Assembly: GCA_013350335.1 (NCBI GenBank) | Contig: CM023537.1 | Coordinates: forward strand, 50,218,111 to 50,282,110 | Source: Chimonanthus salicifolius | Taxonomy: Eukaryota; Streptophyta; Magnoliopsida; Laurales; Calycanthaceae | Reading direction: 5' to 3' | DNA: 64,000 bases | Part shown: piece by piece, positions 36,993 to 49,900 of the stretch | Position numbering within the stretch: the first letter of the stretch is position 1 | Layout of the letters: each line of letters begins with the position of its first letter | The notes under the pieces: generated by a model | What the model was told of the DNA's origin: nothing | Seen by the model: only the letters and a program-made list of their open reading frames with translations | The model's database searches: none | Position numbers and translations under genes: made by a program

Positions 36993-39900
36993 GCATGTGC
37001 ACACCCACCCACAACAGCCATATTCATATGTTCATGTGGATTCATGAAAGCTCCAGTAATTAACATCACAAAATAAGGAGCTACGGTTGCTACATATACT
37101 AAACGTGAATTATTTTACTCTATTGATTACTAATTTTATGGGTTTAAGGAGAAAGTACTTCCTCCCCCACTTTGGTTTATCGCAGATTCCACATGTTACA
37201 TGGAACTGGAGAAGGAAGAAGACGTTTCTTTCAGTTTTACTGAACCACATCTCACAAAGGATAAAGGATGAACTGAAAAAAGAGAAAAAAGATGATGTTC
37301 TGTTAATGTTATGAAAATCAAATTGTATCGTAAACTGCAAATCGTATATCGTAAACTGAAGAATCGTAAGATTTATAAGTGCTGTTCCTCAACAGTATTT
37401 AATATATAAAGTGAACATAAAATATATCTAAAATATAAGAATGTGAGCAATTCTCTTTCTTTCTTTTAATATTAAGTGAGTATTATCTAACTATTTCCTT
37501 GGAACTCAGATTTTTCAATATTCCACTTCCAAAAGTATAATACTAGTATATAATTCAACGATATTGTGAATGGTCAATATTGAATAAAAAAAACCTCAAA
37601 ATATCCAAAGGTCCTAAATGCTCAACAACTCAAACCTCAAAAGCCATCAAAACAAAATGTTTCATGCTTTTACATTCTAAATAACCTCAGAATTATAGGA
37701 ATCGTAAGATTTCTTGATAGACATGAATCATTTCTCTTTTCATATTTTACGAATCACAAGATACAAATGTGTATCTTAAGATTTTAACAATCGCAAGATA
37801 CAAATGTGTATCTTAAGATTTTAACAACGATTGTTCTGTACCATCAGCTGGTAAAAAGCCTGTACCATGATCCAACATGGTCCAACAGAAAAAATCTTCT
37901 ATTGATCCAAGTGAACTATTGTCTCGTTTTATCTTTTTTTAGGTCAAGATTTGCAATTTTCTGGGTTTAGTATTGGAACTATGGTCTTGCATTTTGTTTA
38001 AGGATGGCTCAATTTTTCTATATTCATTGTCTCAAATTGCTGTCTTCTTTGTGGAACATAATGAATTAAGACAATTAGAAGTGAAATGCAGTTCAATATC
38101 TCTGAAATTTTGAGAAACTGCTAACTGATTAAAAAAATAATAATTTGAGAAGCTGATAGTAACGATGAATCAATATATAGATTTAAAAAAAAATTCTAAT
38201 GGGCTATCTCTCAATTTTTTAATTAACTCATCTGACAAGGTAAGAATTTCATGAGATGACAATGGCAGTGATGTCACTTGAAAGTTCACAACCCTTCTTT
38301 CCCTTCTCAGGAAAGTGATTTGTTCTTTTTGGAAAGAGAATATGTTATCAAGGAATAAAAGAATGAATCAGGAAACTAAATTCTATTCCTCATTACTATA
38401 TCAAATAAGATAATTGTAGCACATGTCACTTGTATTTTTACATATCATGTAGCGGAAATTAATTAATCAACTGATGTTTGTATCTTTTAGGGATTTATTT
38501 TCTTGATTTGTTTCTCTTTATATAAATACATGAGTTGTTCATTATTATAGAGAAAAAGGAGTGATAGATTAGAGAAAGAAACATACATAGATATTGTACA
38601 TTACTGAAGAAAAGAACATACTGGATGAAATATATATATATATATATATATATTTGCAAGTTACTATAAGAAGAGATATCATGATGCAGCGGGGATCGGG
38701 TTAACTAAGGTTAATGGCTGGGTGAATGGGGATTGGTAATAGAGTGGCTATAAATGAGTTTAATGGGGTGAAATAATAAAATATATGAAAGACTTTACAC
38801 TGTTGGGACGATGGGAAAGAGAACCTAATGGGAATATGGGTTATTAAATAATGGGATTAAAGGGCAAGGGTGATGATGGGCCTTGAACTGGGCAGTAGAC
38901 GATGGAAGAGGCTGGCGAGGCTGGGCGTTGGAGAAGTAGTGGCAGGGTGGTGGTGGTGGTGGAAAGGCGACTGGGTGATCAACATAAGCGGGGGAATGGG
39001 ACAGCAACGCTGTAGGGAAGAAGAATAGCGAGGATTAGAGAAGAAGAAGAAGAATAGAAAGAATAGAAGGAGGAAGAAGAGAGAAGAAGTCGGAATCCAC
39101 CGACGGGAGAAGAGAGGGACGGGCGCACCCGCAGAAGGGAAGGAGATAAAATCTCATAAACTTTTCATAATCAATAATCTGTCTATTACAATGCTAGAGA
39201 GGGGTTTTTATAAAAACCCAAAACTAAAAATAGCAATAAAAATAAAAAACGAAAATAAAGAAATAGTATCCTAAAAGAAATAGGAATACTATCCTAAAAG
39301 AAATAGTATTCTAAAAGAAATAGTATCATACAAGAACTAGTATCCTAAAAGAAATAGAATTCTAAGCAAATCTAATCTTACAAATAAAGCAGTGGAAATA
39401 AATAAAAATAGAAATTTTTCAGATTTCTTCGATTCTTGGCCGGGTTTCCAATTTGGGCGAGATTCTGATTTTCGTGTCGATACCCGTGCTACATCATATC
39501 ATGACACAGAGCATTATGGAGGGCAAAGGAGCAAATGAAATAACACAGTGTCAGATCTAGTAGGTATGACATTGATTGAAATGTTCAAACATACTTGCCG
39601 TATCTTTTTCCATGGTTTTTCTGTTTTTGTTTTGTGGAGCTAACTTTATTAGACGTGTTTGGAATGGTTGAGTCTCTGTTAATTAACTGCATCTGGAGTT
39701 TCTAGTGAAGCTAGTAGTTTCCTTTCTTGCTCATGATTTATGGAATGTTTTACTATATCTCGTGTTTGCATTTGTTCCTGATTATTGCTTGACAAACTTA
39801 CAGGTTAGTTGAAGCACACATATTCTCTTTTGTTGTGGGGAGAGCATTTGTAACAGATATTGAGAAGTTGAAAATCTCGAGCAAGACAAGATCTTTGCAT

Positions 39901-42900
39901 GTTGTGAAAATCCTAAATTTCTTTTCAGAAGTTACAAAGGTAGTGTCTTAACTCTTTTTTGATGGCTTTTTACAATCTACCATGCTATAAAATTTCCTGT
40001 AGACAAAAATGCTACTTGGGTTAAAATGTTTTTGTGTATGTTTGTGCAGGATGGTATCAGGCCTGGTTCAAACTTATTATATGCAGTTGAAGTGCTTGTC
40101 ACAGGGGTATCATAAATTTCCTATTTCCTTCAAGATAGATGCTGTTTCTACCAATAGAATTTTGCTTAATGTTTTTGCAATTGTTTTCCCCTTAGCTGAC
40201 TGTGTTTGTTAATTGAGATTGGAGAGATGGATAGTAGTGAAATATATACTTGTTACCATGAGATAAATTGGAATTGGTTTCTTGAAGTGGGAAGTTTCCT
40301 TGAGTGTTTGATATGATACTGTGACTTATACTGCTTTCTGAACTTTATACTCCGTTTGGAATTATGGTTGTTCTGATCTGGGCATACTTGCCTTTGTAGC
40401 TTTTTATCATTTGTGGTTATCTTTCTTTGCCATTCTAATTCATTCATGGTTTTCTTTAAATCAACAGCCAACTGATAAACAACCTCTTCTGGATTCGGGG
40501 ATTCTGTGCTGCCTCATTCATATTTTGACTGCATTTCTTACTCCTGATGAGGCCAGTCAAAGACAACCCACGGTCAAGTCAGATGAACCATTTCCATCAT
40601 TGAAAAATTATGATGGAGATGCTATTCAAGCACGCCGGCTTGAGGTAGGTTTTTTTTTATGATGTATGAAGGAAGGTTTCTTAATTCTTTTAAGATGAGG
40701 TCTTTTAATGTTTGGTTTGTTCTCTATCTGAATTTCTTTTGCATTTGTACTATGTTCTTCTCTTGGATATGCTATCTGTTTATTGCCGGAGACAATGCCT
40801 TTCTTTTGAGCTTCTGGACATGTATTGCAAGATTGAAGAAGTTATCCCTTGAAATGACAAAAAATACAGAAACTTGAAGACCATATAGCAACAGAGCTGC
40901 TAAGAAGGTCATAAGCAAAGCCAAGTATGACTCTTGTGACAATTTGTATGCAAAATTAGGAACCAAGGAAGGAGAGAAGGTAACACATAAGCTTGCCAAG
41001 TTGAGGGAGATGATAAATAGAGTCTTTGATCATGTACAATGTATTTAGTAGAAAATTAGAGGGTTTTATTGAAAGATAAAGGAAATAAGAGATAGATGGG
41101 AAAACATTTTAAGGTGTTGAATATGGAAAACGAGAGTTGAAATGCATATGGGAGTAGAAGAAAATGAAAGATTGGTATTCAAATGTTTGGAAACAAAAGT
41201 AATCTAGCTTTAAATAAGATGAAGGGTAGAGCTTTATGACTTGATTATATTCCCATAGAATTGTGAATCTTATTGGGTGCAATCTCTTTACTTTCTCTAT
41301 ATATGAAGAGACATTTTAAGGTGACCGTCAAATGAATCCTGATCAGTCCTTCATTAGATGGTTGTGATTTGCTTTTATGTTGGCAAGCATGGAAATAGGC
41401 AAAATTTGTCCAATGAAATAGTGAAAAACTAGGAAAAGAGATTTCAAGACTGAATTTGGTTAGTTGGAAGGATTTGGTCCAACTTTACCACATTATTATC
41501 TAAAATAAAGGAATTTTGTGCAAAAATTGACTAAAAAATAGAATTAAGGAATTTTATGATTAAATTTGGGGTTGAGATGTTTTAACATTAGTATCAAAAA
41601 ATAAAAAAAAATTGTGAAGAAAGAATTAGTCCATATAAATTTTGATCAATGTCACTCGTGCGAAGTGCATGCCTTCTGTTAATATGCATTAAATGGCTAA
41701 CTAAGTTGTTTAACAAAATCTTAGATTAGAAAGGATGCTTGAAGATTATGTAGAAGCACGGTAGTCCCATCTGGGGTTTAGGAGTTAGCGACTGTTCAGA
41801 TTGGGAGTTAGGGTGGTAACGACTGCAGTGGGTGGGTTTAGGGGTCACGAAAATCACGGAGGGAAGGGTTTTGGGTCATGGCAGCAAGAGGTATGGGTCA
41901 GGTAATGGCGGAAAAACAGGATGGGATAACGGAAAGAGGCAAAAGGTTATGGGAGGGAAGAAGACAAAGAAAAGAGAGAGAAGAAGAAGAGGGCTTCCGC
42001 CGTTCTTGGATTCCACCAAGAGTTTCCGTCGCACAGAGGTATTTGCGAAAAAAATTATCAAATTTTATTCATCATCAACGAAAATAGCTTACAAGGGAGT
42101 TTCATCCAGAATGTAAGCTTCAATTTACATATTTGTTTTTTGTATGCACGCATCTTGAAATTGTACCTAATTTGATGAAATGGTTTTATATCAACCTAAA
42201 ACTCCATTGTGGATATGTTTGGTTTTAAGTGGGCTATGGCATCAGCAATTGCTGAGTTACGCTTGGGAGATTGTTTCGATTTCCCCAAAGTGTTCCTATC
42301 TGTGGCGGCTAGATCTCTCTGGTGGGAACACAATAATAGGGTCTTCAAAAACTTGGTGGAATCCCCTCAAGCTGTCTCCAGCAGGATCTTTGCCAAATGT
42401 GCGTCTTGGGCTTGCTTTCTAGATGAGTTCTGGAATATACCTATGTCAGATAACCTCTGCACTTGTAAAGAATGCTTTTGATTTGTCATAATGTCCTCTT
42501 AAGCTTTTTCTTTTTCTTCTTCCTGTTTTGTATGTTCGAGGGTGTATTGGGGTGATGGGTTTTTTCTTTGCTTATTTTGTATTTGCACCTCTGGTGCTTC
42601 TTCATTATTAATACAGTTATCATTTCAAAAAGAAAAATCAACTTAGAATTTCTTTTCTGAGAAATTTGGGTAGGAGTTGGGCTATTGCAAGTGCTAGTTT
42701 AGTCTCTTTTGACTTGTGAGTTTTCTTTTTGAGGTAGTAGGTTCCTGATTTTGTATAAAGTAGTTCACCCTCTCAACGACTAATCTAAAGATGGCAACGT
42801 ATATGCGTTTTTAAAATGCTGATGGATTGATGTATACAGGTAGAGGGGAGCATTGTGCACATCATGAAAGCATTATCCAGCCATCCTTCATCTGCACAGA

Positions 42901-43924
42901 GTTTGATCGAGGATGATTCTCTACAAATTCTGTTTCAGATGGTTGCAAATGGATCCCTGACTGTTTTTTCTCGATTTAAGGAGGGCCTTATTCCCTTGCA
43001 TATCATTCAGCTTCATCGGCATGCCATGCAGGTAAGTAAACAGAGCTGTTAGTCATTCTTATTATTTATTTGAAACAGTGTATTGTTGTTACATATGTTA
43101 ATACTAAGCTGTTTGTGCAGTTGCTGACAATGCAAACCTACCAATTGTCATGCTATAATGTTATCTTTCTTGTTACAGATACTTGGTCTTCTTTTGGTAA
43201 ATGACAATGGAAGCACTGCAAAATATATACACAGGCATCATCTGGTATGCAATTTCACAGTTGATCCTCTCTTTCATACTCTTTGGCCTGTTTTGTACTT
43301 GTTTTCCCTTTCAATGTTGTTTATTTTGCAGCCTTTTAACTACACCACATATTTGATATTCAACTATATTAGGAACCATATTACATTCAGCTTTCTATTT
43401 TCTTGAATTCCCTAAGTTGAGAATTCATCATTGTTATCTTAATTTTTGAAGCCTCAACCCATCTATCTTGGTCAACTTTGTGAGTTTTGATTCCCCATTC
43501 ATCTCTGTTTAGGGCCATATTGTCTATCACTCCACAGCTTAATATGTTGCCTTGAACCACTTTTCCAATCTTAATCACTCTCCCCCTTCTCCTAGTATTG
43601 TGAACTAGCAAGATTGAATTCTTTGAGCAGGGGCTTGCTCTAGTTTCAATGCACATGCTGATTACAATATTATATCACCCCCCATTTTCTCCTCTTGGAC
43701 CCATTTGAAGATTACCACCTTATGTGTTCATTTTACTCCACCATCCATCTTTGCACATGCATCTTAGCTATATGTACTTCAACGTCTTCTCATTCTTTGT
43801 TTTCCAACATTCAACTTTACAGAACCATGTAGCTCTGACCACTGTTTATAAAAAATGGTTTTAATTGCCATGGCCCTTGATGACATACAGCTCCATATGC
43901 TGGTCTCCACTTTTGCACCTTGCT

Positions 43925-43992
<68 letters not shown>

Positions 43993-46900
43993 ATATAAAA
44001 TCATTTTTAAGCCCTCAGTTTTTTTTTTTCTTGAGTTACACCAATCAGACCTATTTATATATTACTGTTAAGCCTTCCATTTTCTTAGTTGCAGCAATGA
44101 AACCTATCACATTGTGGAACTAATTGGTTTTTTATTTATTTTGACTAATATCCTCTCTTCCTATTTTCAAACTGTAAATCTTGCACGCCACATATTACTC
44201 CACATATTATGTCTTTCTCACGCTAACCATTAAACCATTCGACTCAAAGGCTTCTCATTGACGTTCGATCTAGTCATTTACTTCCTTTCTTGTTTGGTCA
44301 AGTAGAACTACATCATCATCATCATCATAATAGTCATTTATCTGACTTATCTAGAGATGACACTTATAATTGGATTTGGCAAAATCTTCCTATGGGTCAA
44401 TTGCCTGGCACCCATGGGACTTGAACTTACAAAATTATGGTTGCAATAGTGAGCATTTACCAAATGCCCTAGAGGCTCGTCTTTGGCTCCTTCGAAAGTC
44501 AAAAGCCTTGTTTGGACTGCCCTTTTGAATACTATTCTAACAATAAATGATCTTAAAGCCTGAAATTTCTCTACTCCAAATGTGTGCTTTCTTTATGGGT
44601 GTAATGAGGAATTGGATGACTAGTCATAAAACTGTACTTTCTCACATTAGCACACAGTTTTTTTGTCCTCGCATAGTGAAATTAGGTCTCAAGCAATCTT
44701 CATGAGTGCATGTTAGGGAACCGCACCCTAAAGTGTTCAAGATAGGCAGCTATAAAATTTTAATGCTCAGTTTCAACCCTTGTGTCATAACTTTCAGAGT
44801 TGTGCATGGGGCATTCAAAAACATGTGTTCTTAGAAAAATGTACTTGTCACTATTAGGCCAACTAGGTTGCTTGCTAATCAGGGGGCATGGAAAGGGTTA
44901 ATGTGTATCTAAGTTGTATGAGTATGGGGGTGAGTGTTAGAGTCTCACATAAGAGCGAGGTGTTGGACTTGGCAAGCCAAAAAAGGGCTTTTGTACTTGG
45001 TAGCATATTAAAATAAATTTAAATGGAAATAAGGGGTGAAAATAACATTAATAGAAAATAATGTGTTAGTTTTATTGTAAGCAATCAAGTGAAGGGCATA
45101 TTAATATTTTAATTAGGTTTTGACTTTTGAAAGGTGAAAGTGTGGTGTTTTTTTTTGTCATCTTGAAAAAGAATGTATAAAAGTTGTGACGACCCAACTC
45201 CCTTAGCAAGATATTGTCCGCTTTGAGTCCAGCTGACCAGCACAGTTTTGTTTTGGGCCCGACTCACTTCCAGGCCCAAAAGGCCTCTTGCTTGAGGAGG
45301 GGCTCTCCCCTCAAATAAACCATGTCCACATCCCCTCCCTGGGCGATGTGGGACTCTTTCCCACATGCCCAGGTGGGTAGGGGTGTCACAAAAGTACTGA
45401 AGTCCATTAAGAATCCATGAGGAGTCCAACAGGTATGCATGTCCAACGTGGATGTTGCATTTGAGTCCTTGCAACATAGAATTGTGGATTAGGGATGCAA
45501 GGATCATTCCACTCAATGATGCAAACTGTTGGCTTAAGGCAAGTTTTATAATTGTAACATTCTTTGAGCTGTTCGAACCCAGCAGTGCATATTTAGTTGG
45601 ATGAGTCCAATTTATGTCAACTAGTGCAGTGAGGTAGGAATTTATTATTATTATTATTATTACTATTTGGGGGTGGGTTGGAGAGGTGGGGGTTGATGTT
45701 GAGAGTTGATCTATCTCAGGTGGGATCTATCATCTATGGTACGAAACTTAAACTGGATTTTTTTTCCTTGGAATGAGAATTAAGAAAGAATTTTTTTTTT
45801 TTTTTTGGTTTTTGGTTTTTGATGTTCATCTTCAAAACACACCTATACTTCTGTTAATTGGTACATAACCTGATTTCGATTTGATACATATTTGACTAAT
45901 GTTTACTGTTAGTTTGAATTACCAGGAAATACTACAATTCAAAAACTGCTAACTTTAGGGCCCTTGTATACATCTTATCATCATTCAATGCTTCAATGAG
46001 GGTGAAAATTTCACATACAACTATCTTTTCAAAAAAAAAAAAAATTCACATACAACTAACCCACATTAACAATGATCTAGCCCCCTCTTCTAGGTGGGTT
46101 GCCCCTGAGAATTTTTTTTTTGTGCATTAAAAAATTGTCCAAGATTTTTACCTATACTTTCTTGATTTCAGATAAAAGTCCTTTTGATGGCTGTGAAGGA
46201 TTTCAATCCCGAGAGTTGTGACTCTGCATACACCATGGGTATAGTAGACATGCTTCTTGAATGTGTAGAACTGTCTTATAGACCTGGTGAGTCGTTCTTA
46301 ATCATTCAGTTTAGTTGCATATAGTCATATTTGGTTGTATCTCAATCCATCTCAACACTAGATTGTGTGTACTTGAATAAAATATAAACTAAACAGAATT
46401 TCAAGTTCCAGTAATTCAAATTTTTTAAATTGTAGGTTGGTTTTGCTGTGGTTTTTGGCATTGGGGTTTTTATTAATTTAGAAGTCTTATTTTTGCAGAG
46501 GCTGGTTCTGTCAGGCTCAGGGAGGATATTCATAATGCTCATGGCTATCAGTATCTTGTCCAGTTAGCGTTGACGTTGTCCTCCTTGCAGAAGAAGCAGG
46601 CCGCTCACTCTCTCTATTCCCAACCGTCTGATGAGACTTCCTCTCTAGTTGGTTCTTATACATCTAAAAGTGTTGTAGCATGGGGAGATTCTGATTCGTC
46701 ACCACCCCATCTTTCTCCCTCATTGTTCAGGTTGCTCGATGTTCTTGTAAATCTAGCGCAGACAGGTCCTATGGAACCCAGTGGATCTACTTTGGGGAAA
46801 GGCTCCAAATATGCTAATAGCAAGACCGTCAGTCACCGCAAATCTCACACATCATCCTCTGAAAGTAATGAACTTTGGGAGAAGGGCAGTATGAAAGTCA

Positions 46901-49900
46901 GAGATCTTGAGGCCATTCAAATGCTGCAGGATATTTTCCTCAAGGCAGACAATATAGCACTCCAGGCAGAGGTGTTGAATAGAATGTTTAAAATATTTTC
47001 AAGTCATCTTGAGAATTACAAGATTTGTCAACAGTTGCGGACAGTGCCTCTCTTCATCCTAAACATGGCAGAGTTCCCTCCATCACTACAGGAGATAATA
47101 CTGAAAATTCTTGAATATGCTGTGACCGTCGCAAATTGTGTTCCTGAACAAGAGTTACTGTCTCTTTGCTGTTTATTGCAGCAATCAATTACCTCGGAAC
47201 TCAAGTATACAATTATTTCATTTTTTGTTAAACTCTTGTCCTTTGATCAGCAGTATAAGAAAGTTCTTCGAGAAGTCGGTGTTTTAGAGGTCCTACTGGA
47301 TGACTTAAAACATCACAAGTTTCTCTCTGGTGCAGAACGAAACAACAAACATATTGATATTCCCGAGAGTAAATCCAATTCAAGTAGTTTCAAGAAGCAT
47401 ATCGACAATAAGGATGCTATTCTTTCTTCACCTAAACTAATGGGACAAGGATCGGGTAAATTTCCTGTTTTTGAAGATGGAAAAACAATCTCTATTGCCT
47501 GGGATTGTTTGGTCTCTTTGCTGAAGAAAGCTGAAGCTAATCAGTCATCCTTCAGATCATCTAATGGTGTCACCATTGTTCTACCATTTTTGGTATCTGA
47601 TATTCATCGTTCAGGTGTTCTCCGGATGTTGTCATGTTTGATTATTGAAGATGTGGCACAGGTTTGTAACTATTGCCATTTGTAATTTCATCTTCTGGTT
47701 TCTAACAAAAAGTGTATGCCCCATTTGTAATTTCATCTACTGGTTTCTACCAAAAAGTTTATGCCCCATTTGATAACTTTAGTTCATTAAGGGGCCTGCA
47801 TTAGTTACTCTTGTTTCAACTTGTCAGCATAATTGTTAAAATCCTTATGATTTACAATTGAATCTCAAGATATGTTATAATTTTTACAAAATCTTATGTC
47901 TAAATTCTGAACTTTATAAAAACCTTACAAAATTTGATAGCATTTTATAGTTTAAATGTTAGGTTGATGAAAATCTTCTTTGTCATTTATGATCCAAGCA
48001 ATTTTCAAAATATTGGTCTTATAAGCTATACATGGTCATATGTATTACCAGTTCATCTACATGAGTTTCTTTCTGCTACCTTGAACAATATATATAAATA
48101 ACAATCAAGATTTGCATATGATGTTATCATCATTTTATTTGTCAATTTACTAATAATGGTTTAAATACAAAATGAATTAATCGTGAAAATCTTATTCTTA
48201 TAGTTTTGAGTTTTTTATATATTTTACCCTTTTAAGATAAAAACATAAACCATATTGTGATTTGCAATACAATTTGGTGACAAGAAGATTTACTGTACAA
48301 TTTGATTTTTAAAACATCTTCTAAATTAACTGTATATGTCAATGGATAACTTTGTGTAATTTGTGCAGAATCATCCAGAAGAACTGGGTACCCTGATTGA
48401 AGTTCTTAAAAGTGGGATGGTTACAAGTGTTTCTGGATCTCAGTACAAGCTTCAAAATGATGCAAAATGTGATACTCTGGCAACCCTGTGCCGTATCCTT
48501 GTAAATAATAATTCAGCACAGAGAGTCTTTGGAGAAGCCACTGGCTTTTCACTCCTGCTGACAACACTCCATAGTTTCCAGAGTGATGGTGGAGATGCTG
48601 ATTGTCAATCTTCTCTGACAGATCGTATGAAGGTTTTTAGTTTTTTGTTACGTGTTGTGACTGCTGGAGTGTGCAATAATGTTGTTAACCGGGTAAGATT
48701 GCATACAATCATATCATCACAGACGTTCTTTGATCTTCTGTGTGAGTCTAGTTTGCTATGTGTGGACTGTGAGAAACACGTTATACAGCTGATGTTGGAG
48801 CTTGCACTTGAAATAGTGCTTCCACCATCAAGTGTCCTTCTACCAGAAAGTGCCGATAATGAAGCTGGATCTGCAAATTTTCTTTTAAGCTCTTCATCAG
48901 GTGCATTTAAGGCTGATAGAGAACGAGTATATAATGCTGGTGCTGTGGGTGTGATGATTCGTTCTTTATTACTCTTCACCCCAAAGGTGCAGCTAGAACT
49001 TCTAAATTTCATTGAAAAGCTTGCTTATGTTGGATCTTTCAATCAGGAGAACCTGACTTCTATAGGTGAGAGACAAACCCTTATTTTTTTTCGTCCTTTA
49101 ATCTGTCCTAATCAAATCTATATTTGTATAATCACCTATTCGCAATATTCAGGTTGTGTGGGACTTCTACTGGAGACAATCCGCCCATTTCTTGTTGGCT
49201 CATCACCATTACTCACACATGCATTGCGAATTGTGGAGGTTCTTGGGGCATACAGGTAGCTTATTTTGATACTCCAAACAAATATGTTCCTTTACAACTC
49301 CGTAGTTTGTAAGTGTTTAATTAGTTGGTTTCGAATTGATGATTTTATCTCCTTGTAATAGATTGTCCTCTTCAGAGATTCGTATGCTTATTAGATATAT
49401 TCTGCAAATGAAGCTGATGAATTCGGGTCACATCCTTGTTGATATGATGGAAAGATTGATTCACATGGAAGATATGTCCTCAGAAACTGTCTCTCTAGCT
49501 CCTTTTGTGGAGATGGACATGAGCAAAATTGGACACGCTTCTGTTCAAGTTCCCTTGGGTGAAAGAACATGGCCTCCTGCTGCTGGATATTCTTTTGTTT
49601 GTTGGTTTCAGTTCCGCAATTTTTTAAGAAGTCAAACAAAGGAACCAGAACAGTCATCTAAAACTGGCTTGTCAAAAAGGAAGGCCACAAGCGGACAGCA
49701 GTCTGGGGAGCATGTTCTCCGTATCTTTTCAGTTGGTGCATCGGATGACAGCAGTACATTTTATGTGGAACTTTACCTTCAGGATGATGGTTTTCTCACA
49801 CTTGCCACTAGCAACTCTTGCTCATTATCATTTCCTGGTCTTGAACTGGATGAAGGAAGGTGGCATCATTTGGCTGTTGTTCATAGCAAGCCTAATGCTT

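Larger units (their letters stand above)
36016..39803 (+). other. SPI: Intron 3 of the SPI-like gene
   Basis: A 3.8-kb intron. It holds a sequence at about 36160-36220 related to 32065-32125, a (CT)n tract (36941-36990), a 37-bp tandem duplication (37757-37828), a (TA)n run (about 38628-38653) and an 815-bp solo LTR (38682-39496). Confidence 0.85.
40645..42839 (+). other. SPI: Intron 6 of the SPI-like gene
   Basis: A 2.2-kb intron. It contains an RTE-type LINE fragment (40893-41048), a purine-rich stretch (41750-42010) without recognised coding meaning, and a LINE 3' end (about 42200-42635). Confidence 0.85.
43245..46171 (+). other. SPI: Intron 8 of the SPI-like gene
   Basis: A 2.9-kb intron with a minus-strand RTE-like LINE tail (about 43390-43870), a compound (CT)n-(TATC)n-(TA)n microsatellite (43928-43997) and a solo TRIM-type LTR (45185-45390). 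The rest has no recognisable content. Confidence 0.85.

Noticed and set aside
41832..42116. Arg/Lys-rich open frame in intron 6
   Set aside because: Purine-rich low-complexity DNA is open in two + frames and one minus frame at once; there is no homology and no splice phase fitting the gene.
48605..49012. 135-aa minus-strand open frame
   Set aside because: Antisense shadow of exon 11.
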